Positions 9,477 through 18,598 of a stretch of 64,000 nucleotides of DNA are shown here, piece after piece (positions within the stretch are counted from its first letter, which is position 1; the number at the start of each line of letters is the position of its first letter). Below the pieces are notes generated by a model. That model was not told the DNA's origin and made no database searches. It saw only the letters and a program-made list of their open reading frames with translations. The position numbers were made by a program, and so were the translations under genes. This DNA is from Acidimicrobiia bacterium (GTDB taxonomy: Bacteria; Actinomycetota; Acidimicrobiia; Acidimicrobiales; MedAcidi-G1): the NCBI GenBank assembly GCA_012959995.1, contig DUCC01000016.1, positions 26,492-90,491 on the forward strand. The letters are read 5' to 3'.

Positions 9477-10325
9477 ATGAACGTTGAACATCTAACTGGA
9501 GTACTGGGTGCTCGAATCTCTGGGCTTGATCTCACTACGCTGAACGAACAACAAACCGCATCATTGAGGGCGGCCATCTGCCAACACCAGGTAGTCGTAA
9601 TTCCCGGACAGGCCCTCTCCCCTGCCCAACAGACGGCTTTCAGCCACCAATTAGGGCCTTTTTCTCCCGTACCTTTTGTTGAACCTCTGGCCGGGTTTCC
9701 CGAAGTAATTGGGGTAATAAAAGAAGCCTCGGAACCTGAAGCATTTAATTTTGGTGGTGTGTGGCACAGCGATTTTTCTTTTCTTGAGGCGCCACCGGCC
9801 TTCACTGTTCTTCACGCCATTGACGTCCCCAAGGTGGGCGGCGACACCGTTTGGTCCTCCATGACCGCTGCTTGGGAGGCGCTAACTCCCGACCAGCAAG
9901 AGCGTTTTACTGAGATGACTGCTGTGCATTCCGCTAGTGCTTCGTATTCCCCAGCACAACAGGCGCTTCACTCAGGACTCTCCAGCATGGACATACGCAC
10001 CTCTGATGATGCCGAAGATACTCAAGAACACCCGCTGGTTTGCGTCCACCCAGAAACCGGCGAGACCGCTCTTTTCTTTAACGGCACTTACGTGCGTGGC
10101 CTTCAAGGGCCCGACTTGGGTTCCTCAGATGCAGAAGCAAAAACACTGCAGTGGCTCCACCATTGGACCATCCATATACGGTTCACCTTTCGCCATCGCT
10201 GGGCTAACGGCGACGTGGTTATTTGGGACAACCGCACCACCCAACACGTGGCGCTAAACGACTACCCCGGCCAACGCCGCCAACTCCACCGCACCACGGT
10301 CGCCGGCACCCCACCCACTAAATAG
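9477..10325 (+). CDS. TauD/TfdA-family Fe(II)/2-oxoglutarate dioxygenase
   Basis: A 282-residue enzyme with the iron facial triad: His97 and Asp99 in WHSDF, and distal His257 in TTQHVALNDY; Arg272 near the end is in the place that binds 2-oxoglutarate. Family members hydroxylate small substrates such as taurine, alkyl sulfates or quaternary amines; this substrate is unknown. It has a good AAGGTG ribosome-binding site and follows the amino-acid importer operon, which suggests that the substrate may be an imported amino acid or taurine-like compound. Its stop codon lies inside the first arm of a long palindrome. Confidence 0.85.
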   Translation: MNVEHLTGVLGARISGLDLTTLNEQQTASLRAAICQHQVVVIPGQALSPAQQTAFSHQLGPFSPVPFVEPLAGFPEVIGVIKEASEPEAFNFGGVWHSDFSFLEAPPAFTVLHAIDVPKVGGDTVWSSMTAAWEALTPDQQERFTEMTAVHSASASYSPAQQALHSGLSSMDIRTSDDAEDTQEHPLVCVHPETGETALFFNGTYVRGLQGPDLGSSDAEAKTLQWLHHWTIHIRFTFRHRWANGDVVIWDNRTTQHVALNDYPGQRRQLHRTTVAGTPPTK

Positions 10326-10366
10326 TTCGTGCTCTGGGGACTGCCCCCAAAGCACGAACTATTTAG
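10318..10366. repeat. Long perfect palindrome overlapping the dioxygenase stop codon
   Basis: Perfect 16-base arms (10318-10333, CTAAATAGTTCGTGCT; 10351-10366) enclose an inner TGGGG / CCCCA stem, so about 21 bases pair in total. It sits between two convergent genes and can fold on either strand, so it may be a bidirectional terminator. The TGGGG-nn-CCCCA core is shared with the palindromes at 15561, 15663 and 60687. Confidence 0.75.
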
Positions 10367-10379
10367 GTTTAATCTGTTT

Positions 10380-10404
10380 ACCTGGGATGTGACCCTAGGT
10401 TCGG
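10380..10404. repeat. Imperfect palindrome related to the one at 60690
   Basis: ACCTGGG pairs with CCCTAGGT with a one-base bulge. The 25 bases match the element at 60690-60714 at 22 positions by eye, so the two look like copies of one dispersed element. It lies 14 bases after the first palindrome, in the same convergent spacer. Confidence 0.55.
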
Positions 10405-10426
10405 TTATTTGGAATTCGGTTGCGTG

Positions 10427-11311
10427 TTACTGATCGCGGAGAAGATCCATAAGCGATGAGGTGTCCCAACGGCCATGGCCTTGGCGTTGCAAACGAGCGT
10501 AATATTGATCGACCAAAGCAGTTATCGGCAACGAAGCGCCTATACGTTCTGCTTCGTCAAAAACGATACCTAAGTCTTTACGCATCCAATCCAAAGCAAA
10601 TCCGTGATCAAAATGACCATCCAACATGGTGGTTGCCCGGTTGCTCATTTGCCACGAACCGGAAGCTCCTTGGCTGATAGCGGCCAGCACCTTGTCCATG
10701 TCTAGGTCGGCTCGACGGCCAAAATCTAAGGCCTCGGACAGGCCCTGAATTAATCCTGCTATACAGATTTGGTTGACCATTTTGGTGGTTTGTCCCGCTC
10801 CAACCGGGCCAATCAAGTTCACCGCCTTGGCGTACACCTCAAGGATTTCTTCTACCGAGGCGAACGTCTCTTCTGAACCACCACACATAACACTCAGTTG
10901 ACCGGTTTCGGCCCCGGCTTGGCCCCCAGAAACCGGGGCATCAACAAAACCGACGCCCTGTTGAACCGCGGCGGCCGCTATCTCCCGAGCTACCTCAGCC
11001 GAAGCGGTGGTGTGATCCACTAATACGGAGCCCGCCGACATGCCCGACAAAATTCCATCTGGCCCAAAAATCACCGACCGTAAGTCATCATCATTACCTA
11101 CACACACCAGGACTACCTCTGCTGCAGTTGCCGCCTTACCTGGGGTAGTCGCCGCTACTCCCCCGTGTTCAACTACCCAAGCCTCTGCTTTGGCTGTCGT
11201 GCGGTTGTACACCGTGGTGGCGTGGCCTGCGGCCTGCAAATGCCCCGCCATGGGGTAACCCATCACCCCTAAGCCCACAAAAGCACAAGTCTTTTTTTGA
11301 TTATCACTCAT
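10427..11311 (-). CDS. 3-hydroxyisobutyrate / tartronate-semialdehyde reductase-type NAD(P) dehydrogenase
   Basis: A 294-residue beta-hydroxyacid dehydrogenase. The N-terminal Rossmann motif is GLGVMGYPMAG, the substrate-binding DAPVSGGQAGAETGQL segment is near residue 120, and the catalytic Lys is in GAGQTTKMVNQ near 175. The family reduces or oxidises 3-hydroxyisobutyrate, tartronate semialdehyde or related acids with NAD(P); motifs do not separate these. Its ATG directly abuts the stop of the metallo-beta-lactamase-fold gene, so the two form a two-gene operon. The C-terminal half is the usual all-helical dimerisation domain. Confidence 0.88.
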   Translation of the reverse strand: MSDNQKKTCAFVGLGVMGYPMAGHLQAAGHATTVYNRTTAKAEAWVVEHGGVAATTPGKAATAAEVVLVCVGNDDDLRSVIFGPDGILSGMSAGSVLVDHTTASAEVAREIAAAAVQQGVGFVDAPVSGGQAGAETGQLSVMCGGSEETFASVEEILEVYAKAVNLIGPVGAGQTTKMVNQICIAGLIQGLSEALDFGRRADLDMDKVLAAISQGASGSWQMSNRATTMLDGHFDHGFALDWMRKDLGIVFDEAERIGASLPITALVDQYYARLQRQGHGRWDTSSLMDLLRDQ

Positions 11312-12289
11312 TTACTTTCCTCCATATTTCAACTCAGCCATAGCGGCAAACAGGTCTAACGGTGACTGCAGGTCGCTGCGACCATCGATCTCTCGGTAGA
11401 TGGCGTGCACGTTGACCGCTATGCGCTCCCATTCTCCCCACTGGGCGTAGGGCCCTAAATCAATTTCTTTAACAGCCTGGGCGGCGCTTTGCCCCGCCGC
11501 ATGACGAGCATGGCATTCATCGTTTACAAAAACGAGGTAATCTCGTACCGCGGTTACACCAGCAGCATCGGTTAGCGGGCCATGACCGGGCACGATCACC
11601 TCGGCGCCGAGATCCAAAATCCGATCACAGGCGCCTATCCAGTTTGCTACCGGACCGTCCCAAATAATGGGGGTGCCGTTGATAAACAAAATATCGCCGC
11701 AAAATACGGTACCAGCGGCCGGAAGGTGCACCAAGAGGTCCCCCGAAGTATGTGCCGGGCCGACCTCAATCAACTCCACCGTGCGCCCGCCCACGTCGAG
11801 TTGCAATTCGCCGCTAAAAGTGCGGTCCGGGGTTGGCAGGTCGATACCAGCAAACTCGAACGGTCCAAAGGCTTCTTTGACATAACGGTTGGTGGTTTCG
11901 CCTAAATCGACCGCCATCAAAGCGGTAATGGCCGCCGGAGGCATCGAACCCATCTCGGCCGCTGCTGCTTCGCTGGTCACTATCTGTGCCCCTGCGTCGC
12001 TGAGCAAACTGTTGCCGTAGCAATGGTCGCCGTTGGCGTGTGTGTTGACCACCGTGTCTATGGGGCTACCTGCCGTGACCGCAGCCATGGCGTCCAACAT
12101 GTCCCGAGTCAAGTTGAGGTCAAACAAGGTGTCAACCAGTAGCGACGACCACTCGGTGGCTAACAACCCTGCGTTGCTCCACCCCCACCCCCCGTCGGGT
12201 TGTAAATAAGCAAACACCCCGTCGGCTACCTCATGAAGCCCCTGGCTATAGGGCACCGAGGCGGAAAGTTGGTCTCTACGATCAGTCAT
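11312..12289 (-). CDS. Metallo-beta-lactamase-fold hydrolase
   Basis: A 325-residue MBL-fold protein. The metal motif appears as THANGDH (in place of the common HxHxDH) near residue 80, with HTSGD near 170, CGD in VFCGDILF, and PGHG near 230 for the remaining ligands. The replacement of the first His of HxHxDH by Thr is common in some hydrolase branches and may mean an altered metal site. It is the first gene of a pair with the downstream hydroxyacid dehydrogenase. The start region carries a TGACCT-T-AGGTCA palindrome that overlaps its ribosome-binding site. The substrate is not predictable. Confidence 0.85.
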   Translation of the reverse strand: MTDRRDQLSASVPYSQGLHEVADGVFAYLQPDGGWGWSNAGLLATEWSSLLVDTLFDLNLTRDMLDAMAAVTAGSPIDTVVNTHANGDHCYGNSLLSDAGAQIVTSEAAAAEMGSMPPAAITALMAVDLGETTNRYVKEAFGPFEFAGIDLPTPDRTFSGELQLDVGGRTVELIEVGPAHTSGDLLVHLPAAGTVFCGDILFINGTPIIWDGPVANWIGACDRILDLGAEVIVPGHGPLTDAAGVTAVRDYLVFVNDECHARHAAGQSAAQAVKEIDLGPYAQWGEWERIAVNVHAIYREIDGRSDLQSPLDLFAAMAELKYGGK

Positions 12290-12293
12290 GCCC

Positions 12294-12306
12294 TGACCTT
12301 AGGTCA
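12294..12306. promoter_or_regulatory. Palindrome in the divergent MBL / SDR promoter region
   Basis: TGACCT-T-AGGTCA is a perfect 6-bp inverted repeat with one central base, 5 bases upstream of the MBL-fold gene start and overlapping the AAGG site that would bind the ribosome. A protein or RNA bound here could shut off translation or transcription of the MBL operon. The spacer also serves the SDR gene on the other strand. Confidence 0.35.
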
Positions 12307-12399
12307 TGAACTCCCATACTTCCTTAACCCGCTTCGTTATTTGGGTGCATAAGGTGGCAAGATCAAGGTAATTCGTTCAACAAACAGGAGATAAACCTA

Positions 12400-13332
12400 A
12401 TGGGCAACCTTTGTGCAGGCCGTGTGGCCATCGTGACCGGAGCGGGACGCGGCATCGGCCGTGAACACGCATTGCTGCTGGCCGAAAACGGCGCCAAAGT
12501 AGTAGTTAACGATATTGGAGCCGAGACCGACGGTGGCGGGGGCGACATTAGCCATGCCCAGTCGGTAGTCAACGAAATCGAAGCCATGGGCGGCGAAGCC
12601 ATCGTCAACGGCGCCAACGTGGCCGACTTTGATGCCGCCGGAGAAATGATTCATCAAGCCATTGACACTTTTGGCAGTTGCGACATTTTGATCAACAACG
12701 CCGGTATTTTACGTGACCGCATGATGTTCTCGATGTCTGAAGGCGACTGGGATTCGGTCATCAACGTGCACCTCAAAGGCACCTTTGCCCCCAGCCATCA
12801 CGCTGCGGTGTACTGGCGAGAAAAAGTAAAAAGCGGCGGTGAAGCCTTTGGTCGCATCATCAACACCTCTTCTCCTTCCGGCATTTACGGCAACGTGGGG
12901 CAAGCCAACTATGGGGCCGCCAAAGCGGGCATCGCTGCTTTTACCATCATCACCGCTATTGAGTTAACCAAATACGGGGTCACCGTTAACTGTTTGGCCC
13001 CGGGGGCGTACACCCGGATGACCGCTGATTTGCCGGGCTTTAGCGCTATGGATGAAGAAACCCGTGAAGCAATGGGTCCTCGCTGGATTGCTGTACCCGC
13101 TACTTGGTTATGCAGCGAGGCTGCTCAGAACGTAACCGGCCGCGTCTTTGACGTGGTGGGTAACCGTTTAGGCATTTCTGAGCAATGGCAGTTGGGTCCA
13201 TCAGGAACCCAACCTGATGACCCCGCCGACTTGGGCGATCTGATGGCTGAGTTGATGGCCAATGCGCAACTCAATTCCGGCATGGACGGCAACCCCGCCG
13301 AAGGCCCCGGTCGCCCCGGCCACACTATTTAA
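12400..13332 (+). CDS. Short-chain dehydrogenase, 3-hydroxyacyl-CoA dehydrogenase-like
   Basis: A 310-residue SDR with the cofactor motif TGAGRGIG near residue 10, NNAG near 95 and the catalytic YGAAK (Tyr-x-x-x-Lys) near 170. Its N-terminal wording and VNDIG acidic cofactor loop recall the dehydrogenase domain of multifunctional enzyme type 2, so NAD-dependent oxidation of 3-hydroxyacyl-CoA is likely. An AGGAG ribosome-binding site sits 9 bases before the ATG. The next gene, an acyl-CoA dehydrogenase, begins 31 bases downstream, which supports a beta-oxidation-type operon. The C-terminal 40 residues are Pro/Gly-rich and may be disordered. Confidence 0.9.
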   Translation: MGNLCAGRVAIVTGAGRGIGREHALLLAENGAKVVVNDIGAETDGGGGDISHAQSVVNEIEAMGGEAIVNGANVADFDAAGEMIHQAIDTFGSCDILINNAGILRDRMMFSMSEGDWDSVINVHLKGTFAPSHHAAVYWREKVKSGGEAFGRIINTSSPSGIYGNVGQANYGAAKAGIAAFTIITAIELTKYGVTVNCLAPGAYTRMTADLPGFSAMDEETREAMGPRWIAVPATWLCSEAAQNVTGRVFDVVGNRLGISEQWQLGPSGTQPDDPADLGDLMAELMANAQLNSGMDGNPAEGPGRPGHTI

Positions 13333-13363
13333 ACCCCGCCGGCGAGATACAGGCAACCAATAC

Positions 13364-14602
13364 ATGGCCATTGACTTTTCCCTCACTCCGGAACTCGAAG
13401 CGATTCGCTCTCGGGTACGTACCTTTGTTGATGACGTGGTGCGGCCCGGGGAGCAGCGCATTGAAGGAAAAGGCGACGAACCGTCCTTAGAGGGCAGCGA
13501 GCGCATCGAGGCTTTGGTGGCCATGCGCAAGTTGGCCCACGCCGAAGGGCTCTGGTTGCCTCATATGCCTGTTGAGTGGGGCGGTATGGGGCTCAGCCAT
13601 GTGGAGCTGGCCATGGTGCAAGCCGAGGCCGCTCGGTCTCGTTATGGCCCGTGGGTGTTGAACTGTCAGGCCCCCGATGAAGGCAACATGCACACCTTGT
13701 TGCATTGGGGTACTGACCAGCAGAAAGAAAAATACCTTAAGCCTTTGTGTTCGGGCCGCTCGTGGTCTTGTTTTGCTATGACCGAGCCGGAAGTTGCGGG
13801 CTCGGACCCGACGTTGATTCGCACCAGTGGCTACCCCGACGGAGAAGAGTGGGTACTTAACGGACACAAATGGTTTATTTCGAATGCCCATCGAGCCAAT
13901 TTTGCTATTTTGATTGCCCGCACCGAAGAGGACCCCGACCTGCCCCAGGCTGCTAACACGGCGTTCATTATTGACCTCCCTCAAGAGGGGTGGAACGATG
14001 TGCGTCAGATTGAAACCATGCATGGGGCCACGGGGCACAGCGAGATACTCATTGAGGATCTCCGGGTGCATGAGTCACAGATGCTCGGCGGCCGTGGCCA
14101 AGGGCACCTCTTGGGTCAGTACCGGTTGGGTCCGGCTCGTTTAGCGCATTGCATGCGCTGGATCGCTCAAGCCGAAACTGCGTTAGACATGATGGTCGAG
14201 CGATCTCTGGAGCGCTTTAGCCACGGATCATTGCTGGCTGAAAAACAAGGTATCCAGTGGATGATTGCTGACTCCACCATGGAGTTGTACCAATCCAAAC
14301 TTATGGTTTTGCATGCCGCTTATAAAATTGACCGCGGTGAAGACTTCAAGTCTGAGGTCTCCATGGCCAAGCATTTTGTAGCCAACGCTTTGGGCCGCAT
14401 TATCGATCGCTCTATTCAGGTGCACGGGGCCTTGGGGTATTCCACCGACACCCCGCTAGCCGACATGTACCAACACGCCCGGTGGGCTCGTTTTGCCGAT
14501 GGCGCTGACGAAGTGCACCAAATGCGTATCGCCCAGCGCACCATTAATGCCTTTACCGATTCAGGTTCTACGGCGGCCGCTACCGGCAACCTGCCGATAT
14601 AG
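13364..14602 (+). CDS. Acyl-CoA dehydrogenase
   Basis: A 412-residue FAD enzyme that introduces the alpha-beta double bond in acyl-CoA. Family landmarks are the SWSCFAMTEPEVAGSDP segment near residue 135, WFISNAHRA near 170 and the IQVHGALGYSTDTPL segment near 360. The frame is open upstream to an ATG at 13262, but that would overlap the SDR gene by 70 bases; the ATG at 13364 begins the conserved FSLTPELEAIR N-terminus. The catalytic base is not assigned with confidence. It is cotranscribed with the SDR gene. The C-terminus nearly meets the convergent CDF gene. Confidence 0.9.
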   Translation: MAIDFSLTPELEAIRSRVRTFVDDVVRPGEQRIEGKGDEPSLEGSERIEALVAMRKLAHAEGLWLPHMPVEWGGMGLSHVELAMVQAEAARSRYGPWVLNCQAPDEGNMHTLLHWGTDQQKEKYLKPLCSGRSWSCFAMTEPEVAGSDPTLIRTSGYPDGEEWVLNGHKWFISNAHRANFAILIARTEEDPDLPQAANTAFIIDLPQEGWNDVRQIETMHGATGHSEILIEDLRVHESQMLGGRGQGHLLGQYRLGPARLAHCMRWIAQAETALDMMVERSLERFSHGSLLAEKQGIQWMIADSTMELYQSKLMVLHAAYKIDRGEDFKSEVSMAKHFVANALGRIIDRSIQVHGALGYSTDTPLADMYQHARWARFADGADEVHQMRIAQRTINAFTDSGSTAAATGNLPI

Positions 14603-14618
14603 CTACTGGCCAATCTAA

Positions 14619-15497
14619 TTATCGGCAGTCTGCGCCCTGACACGGGTGACATTCCAGGGCCAAGGTGGCATGGGAAATACCTATTTGCTGAAGTTCGCCT
14701 TCAAGTTCTGCACTGATTTCTTGGGCATCGTGCAGGGTGTCAGCGGCTACCACCACGTGGGCGCTGAGCGCCGCGGTGGTGGAATCCACCGACCAAATAT
14801 GCAAGTGGTGCACATCGGAAACTTGTGGATGGCCGATCATGACCTCGTTGATGCGGTCAAGGTCAATGTCTTGTGGAGTGCCTTCTAAGAGAATATGGAT
14901 AGTGCGTCGAACTAAGCCCACCCCAGACCACAACACCAAGGCAGCGATCAAATAGGAGACTGCCGGGTCTACCCAGCGGGCATCCCACACCATGATGGCC
15001 ACTCCGGCGATTACTACCCCCAGCGAACCGGCGGCGTCGCTGAGCAGGTGCAGGGCTGCCCCGGCCACGTTTACGCTTTGGTCGCCGGTGCGTTTCAACA
15101 GCCAAGCGCTTCCCCCATTAACGATTAAACCAACTAAAGCCACTAAGAACACGCCCAAGCCGTTGACTTCTGGTGGGTCGCCAAGGCGGCGGGTGGCTTC
15201 CACCACGATCCAAAGAGCGGCCGCCACGAGCAAAACAGCATTGATGAGCGCCCCCATAACTTCGGCCCGTTTCAAGCCAAAGCTATAACGACTGGTGGCC
15301 CCTCGGGCCGCCATGGCTACCGCGAGCACCGCAATTATCAGCGAAAGAACATCTGAGCCTTGATGCACCGTGTCGGCCCATAAAGCCAACGACCCAAAAA
15401 CCACGGCGCCGACAACTTGCGCCACCAGCAACACGGTGTTGGCACCCAAAGCCATGCGCAACGATCCAGCGGCCGAATGGTGCTGGTGACTATGCAT
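14619..15497 (-). CDS. Cation diffusion facilitator metal exporter (CzcD/ZitB type)
   Basis: A 292-residue CDF protein exporting Zn(II) or a similar ion by proton exchange. It opens with a His-rich MHSHQHH tail, then about six membrane helices; the metal site is visible as HQGSD near residue 45 (helix 2) and HLLSD near 150 (helix 5). The cytoplasmic C-terminal domain carries HLHIWSVD near 225 and a final CHPC pair. A TTG at 15500 is in frame, but the ATG at 15497 with a GGAGAGAG ribosome-binding site is preferred. The two metal-site motifs of the HxxxD form fit zinc transporters. It has no obvious regulator next to it. Confidence 0.92.
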   Translation of the reverse strand: MHSHQHHSAAGSLRMALGANTVLLVAQVVGAVVFGSLALWADTVHQGSDVLSLIIAVLAVAMAARGATSRYSFGLKRAEVMGALINAVLLVAAALWIVVEATRRLGDPPEVNGLGVFLVALVGLIVNGGSAWLLKRTGDQSVNVAGAALHLLSDAAGSLGVVIAGVAIMVWDARWVDPAVSYLIAALVLWSGVGLVRRTIHILLEGTPQDIDLDRINEVMIGHPQVSDVHHLHIWSVDSTTAALSAHVVVAADTLHDAQEISAELEGELQQIGISHATLALECHPCQGADCR

Positions 15498-15560
15498 CAA
15501 ACTCTCTCTCCATCGGTGGTTGCTGTCCTAAACCCTACCCCTCTTCTCCCCTCCCCTAGA

Positions 15561-15589
15561 TGAGACATGGGGCCTGGCCCCATGTTTCA
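15561..15589. repeat. Palindrome with TGGGG / CCCCA core
   Basis: TGAGACATGGGGCC (15561-15574) pairs with GGCCCCATGTTTCA (15576-15589) with one mismatch around a single base. It lies in the 231-base spacer between the CDF gene and the DmdA-like gene. The core matches the palindromes at 10318, 15663 and 60687. Confidence 0.7.
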
Positions 15590-15598
15590 TATTTAAAA

Positions 15599-15647
15599 GA
15601 GATACCTGTGGCTGAGGATGCATCTAGGGCCAGTCCTCTGGTATCTC
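15599..15647. repeat. Hairpin in the CDF / dmdA spacer
   Basis: GAGATACC (15599-15606) pairs perfectly with GGTATCTC (15640-15647). A short inner GAGGA / TCCTC pairing is also possible. It is the middle one of three hairpins in this spacer. No gene or promoter is obvious here. Confidence 0.5.
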
Positions 15648-15662
15648 CCTATTGGGCAAAGC

Positions 15663-15730
15663 AACTAAGAAGATGTCTGGGGACTAAAGATATTTGAGAT
15701 GCCTGGGGTCCGGCCCAGACATCTTTAGTT
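15663..15730. repeat. Compound palindrome downstream of the dmdA-like gene
   Basis: The arm CCCAGACATCTTTAGTT (15714-15730) can pair with an outer arm at 15663-15681 (two-base bulge) or with an inner arm AGATGCCTGGG (15697-15707, one mismatch). The two left arms are near copies of each other, so two alternative folds exist. It overlaps the end of the dmdA-like gene and probably serves as its terminator. Confidence 0.65.
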
Positions 15731-16838
15731 ACTCGCCGAAAAAGTTGAGATGGGTAGCGGCGAGAACTTCACCCGCCGGAGTGGTGGTAGTGAAATGGCC
15801 GCCGGCCACCGAGGAAGCCACCAGAACTATCGCCAAGTTGGATTCGTGCTTGGGTGACCAAGTAGCGACCCGCACCTCACCCACGGCCTGGCCATCGGCA
15901 TCCAGGGCCGGCCACGGGTGTTCGCTGGTGTCCGTCAAGCGCTCCCCCGACAACAACACGGTAACCAACCGGCGTTTCGGCCCCGCTGCTTGCTCAGCCA
16001 ACAAGGCCTCTTTGCCAATAAAATCGTCAGTCCGATCCAGCGACAAAAAGCGCCCCAAGCCAACTTCTAACGGAGTGGCTTCCCCACCGCAGTCAGCCCG
16101 ATAAGAAAACAAACCCGACTCGATGCGCTCGTTCAAAGTAGGGCCACCGGGGTGGATGCCGAACTTCTCGCCGGCCGCCCACACCAAGTTCCACAAATCC
16201 ATACCCCGAGAGCCATCTTGCAAAAACAATTCAAACCCGCCTTGGCCGCTCCACCCCGAACGACACACCACCACAGGGATGCCATGGTGTTCAGTGGCCA
16301 CAAAACCAAAGAACGGCACCTTGCGCACCCACTCCCCCAACAGGTCGGCCACCGTGTCTTCGGCACGAGGCCCCTGCACAGCCAGTGGCGAAACATCTGG
16401 CTCGAATACCCGACAATCCATGCCTCGCTCCGCCGCTACTGCCTTAACCCACCACAAAACATCTGAGTCGGCAATCGACAACCAGTACTGGTCATCGGCC
16501 AACTTCAACACCATGGGGTCGTTAATCAGCGTCCCTTGGTGATCGCAAAGCGGGGCGTAACGCACCTGGCCTACCCGCATACCCTCAAGGTCACGGGCCG
16601 ACACGTACTGCGCCAAAGCAAAAGCATCCGGCCCCACAATTTCTACCTGGCGTTCACAAGACACATCCCACAAAGAAACCCGCTCCATCAAAGCGGTGTA
16701 TTCCTCGGCCGGGTCACCAAAGGAAGCAGGCATCAACATGTGGTTATAGACCGTGACATGGGTCAACCCATGAGCGACCAACGCATCAAAAAATGGGGAC
16801 TTCCTCACTCGTGAGCCTAAAGGAATTTGCAAAGTCAT
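15729..16838 (-). CDS. dmdA: GcvT-family aminomethyltransferase, DMSP demethylase (DmdA)-like
   Basis: A 369-residue folate-dependent protein of the GcvT superfamily. Its wording follows DmdA, which moves a methyl group from dimethylsulfoniopropionate (DMSP) to tetrahydrofolate, more closely than glycine-cleavage T-protein: ERQVEI.GPDA near residue 65, [11 protein letters not shown] near 80, [21 protein letters not shown] near 105-125, [12 protein letters not shown] near 145 and [11 protein letters not shown] near 195. The comparison is from memory of SAR11 DmdA and cannot prove substrate. Its start overlaps the stop of the GMC gene by four bases, so they are one operon. It could instead act on glycine betaine or another methylated compound. 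Its 3' end lies in a palindrome. Confidence 0.75.
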   Translation of the reverse strand: MTLQIPLGSRVRKSPFFDALVAHGLTHVTVYNHMLMPASFGDPAEEYTALMERVSLWDVSCERQVEIVGPDAFALAQYVSARDLEGMRVGQVRYAPLCDHQGTLINDPMVLKLADDQYWLSIADSDVLWWVKAVAAERGMDCRVFEPDVSPLAVQGPRAEDTVADLLGEWVRKVPFFGFVATEHHGIPVVVCRSGWSGQGGFELFLQDGSRGMDLWNLVWAAGEKFGIHPGGPTLNERIESGLFSYRADCGGEATPLEVGLGRFLSLDRTDDFIGKEALLAEQAAGPKRRLVTVLLSGERLTDTSEHPWPALDADGQAVGEVRVATWSPKHESNLAIVLVASSVAGGHFTTTTPAGEVLAATHLNFFGE

Positions 16839-18520
16839 AGGTTCATCTCCGATTCGCCATGTCGATACTGCGGTGCGTCGCTGGGCGGCAGCATTTCGTT
16901 TCCTAAGATCAAGTCAGCGGCCCGCTCAGCCATCATCATGACCGGGGCATAGATATTGCCGTTGGTTAGCGTGGGCATGGCCGAAGCATCCACCACCCGC
17001 AGGCCTTGCACGCCATGAACCCGCATGCTGGTGGGGTCCACCACCCCGAGCGGGTCGTTACCCATGCGGGCCGTACAAGACGGATGCAACGCCGTTTCAG
17101 CATCTTTGCGCACCCATTCCAATACCGCTTCGGGCCCGGTGACCTCCGGTCCCGGTGAAATCTCCCCGTCGTTGTAGCGGTCAAAAGCCGGTTGGCTCAT
17201 AATATTGCGCGCTACTTCAATAGCTTCCGTCCACTCTTGGCGGTCTTCGACGGTAGATAAATAGTTGAACTGCAATTTAGGTTTAGCCAGTGGGTCGTTC
17301 GAGTCAATGCGCACCCACCCCTTGCTGTTAGAAAACATGGGCCCGATATGAAACTGGTAGCCATGGCCCGCCGAAGGCACCGAACCGTCATAACGGATAG
17401 CGATAGGTAAAAAGTGGAACATCAAATTGGGCCACGGAACCTCATCGTTGCTACGTAAAAACCCGCCCGCTTCAAAATGATTCGAAACCCCGGGGCCCCT
17501 ACGGAACAACCATTGCAAGCCAATCCATGGTTTACGCCACCAGGCCAAATTAGGCGCTAACGACACCGGTTCTTTACAGGCGTACTGCACATACACCTCC
17601 AAGTGGTCTTGCAGGTTCTCACCCACCCCGGGGAGGTCCACCACCGGAGTCACCCCAGCCGCTTTGAGCACCGCAGTCGGTCCGATACCGGAGAGTTGCA
17701 GCAACTGTGGCGTGTTAATGGCTCCGGCACACGAAATCACTTCAGCGGCCCGCACCTGGTGCAAGCGGCCTCGCTTGGTGTACTCCACCCCTATTACTCG
17801 GGTGCCATCCATAAGGAACCTGGTGGCTTGCGCTTTGGTCACGACCTTTAAGTTTTTGCGCTTCATCACGGGGTGCAAATATGCCCGAGCGGCCGACAAG
17901 CGCCGCCCTCGATGCACGTTGCGGTCAAAAGCGTTAAAACCCTCTTGGCGGTAACCGTTGACGTCATCGGTCATGGGGTGGCCGGCTTGTTGCACCGCTT
18001 CAAAAAAGGCTTTGAACAGCGGGCTACTGGCCGGGCCGCGCTCTAATTTCAGGGGACCTTCACCACCTCGCCATTGATCCTCACCAGCCAAGCAGGTTTC
18101 CATACGGCGAAAATACGGCAAACAATGCGCCCAATCCCATTGTTGGCAGCCTTCGGTGGCCGCCCACCGGTCGTAGTCCATGGGGTTACCTCGCTGAAAA
18201 ATCATCCCATTTATTGACGACGACCCACCCAACACTTTGCCTCGAGCGTGATACACCCGGCGGCCGCCCATTTCGGGCTCTGGCTCGGATTCGTACATCC
18301 AGTCGTAGAACCGGTTGCCGATACCCATAGACAACGCCGCCGGCATGTGGATCACCACATCGACTTTCCAATCTCGTCGGCCCGCTTCCAGCAACAACAC
18401 CTGATTTTCTGGGTCAGCGCTTAACCGGTTGGCCAGCGCACAACCCGCCGAACCGCCGCCCACGATCAGGTAGTCGTAAGTTTCTGCGTTGTCTACTTTG
18501 GTCAAGACAGTTCCCCTCAT
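16835..18520 (-). CDS. GMC-family FAD oxidoreductase, choline dehydrogenase (BetA)-like
   Basis: A 561-residue flavoprotein with the N-terminal dinucleotide motif VGGGSAGC, the GMC signature 1 region [13 protein letters not shown] near residue 90, signature 2 [18 protein letters not shown] near 270, and the active-site His in the late [12 protein letters not shown] segment. Choline dehydrogenase-like enzymes make glycine betaine aldehyde; other alcohols are possible. An ATG at 18520 is used here; a TTG at 18505 has a better AGGGGA site six bases before it and may be the true start. It is the upstream partner of the DmdA-like gene, which suggests joint use of methylated osmolytes. Confidence 0.88.
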   Translation of the reverse strand: MRGTVLTKVDNAETYDYLIVGGGSAGCALANRLSADPENQVLLLEAGRRDWKVDVVIHMPAALSMGIGNRFYDWMYESEPEPEMGGRRVYHARGKVLGGSSSINGMIFQRGNPMDYDRWAATEGCQQWDWAHCLPYFRRMETCLAGEDQWRGGEGPLKLERGPASSPLFKAFFEAVQQAGHPMTDDVNGYRQEGFNAFDRNVHRGRRLSAARAYLHPVMKRKNLKVVTKAQATRFLMDGTRVIGVEYTKRGRLHQVRAAEVISCAGAINTPQLLQLSGIGPTAVLKAAGVTPVVDLPGVGENLQDHLEVYVQYACKEPVSLAPNLAWWRKPWIGLQWLFRRGPGVSNHFEAGGFLRSNDEVPWPNLMFHFLPIAIRYDGSVPSAGHGYQFHIGPMFSNSKGWVRIDSNDPLAKPKLQFNYLSTVEDRQEWTEAIEVARNIMSQPAFDRYNDGEISPGPEVTGPEAVLEWVRKDAETALHPSCTARMGNDPLGVVDPTSMRVHGVQGLRVVDASAMPTLTNGNIYAPVMMMAERAADLILGNEMLPPSDAPQYRHGESEMNL

Positions 18521-18598
18521 TTCTTGAGGAGATTCTGCCTTAAAAAACCGCCATGAACACGGTTAAGTCTGTAAAAAGCACCTAGCGTGTTTTGGGTC

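Noticed and set aside
13262..13363. Upstream extension of the acyl-CoA dehydrogenase to an ATG at 13262
   Set aside because: It would overlap the SDR gene by 70 bases, and the extension is Pro/Arg-rich and not part of the family; the ATG at 13364 begins the conserved protein.
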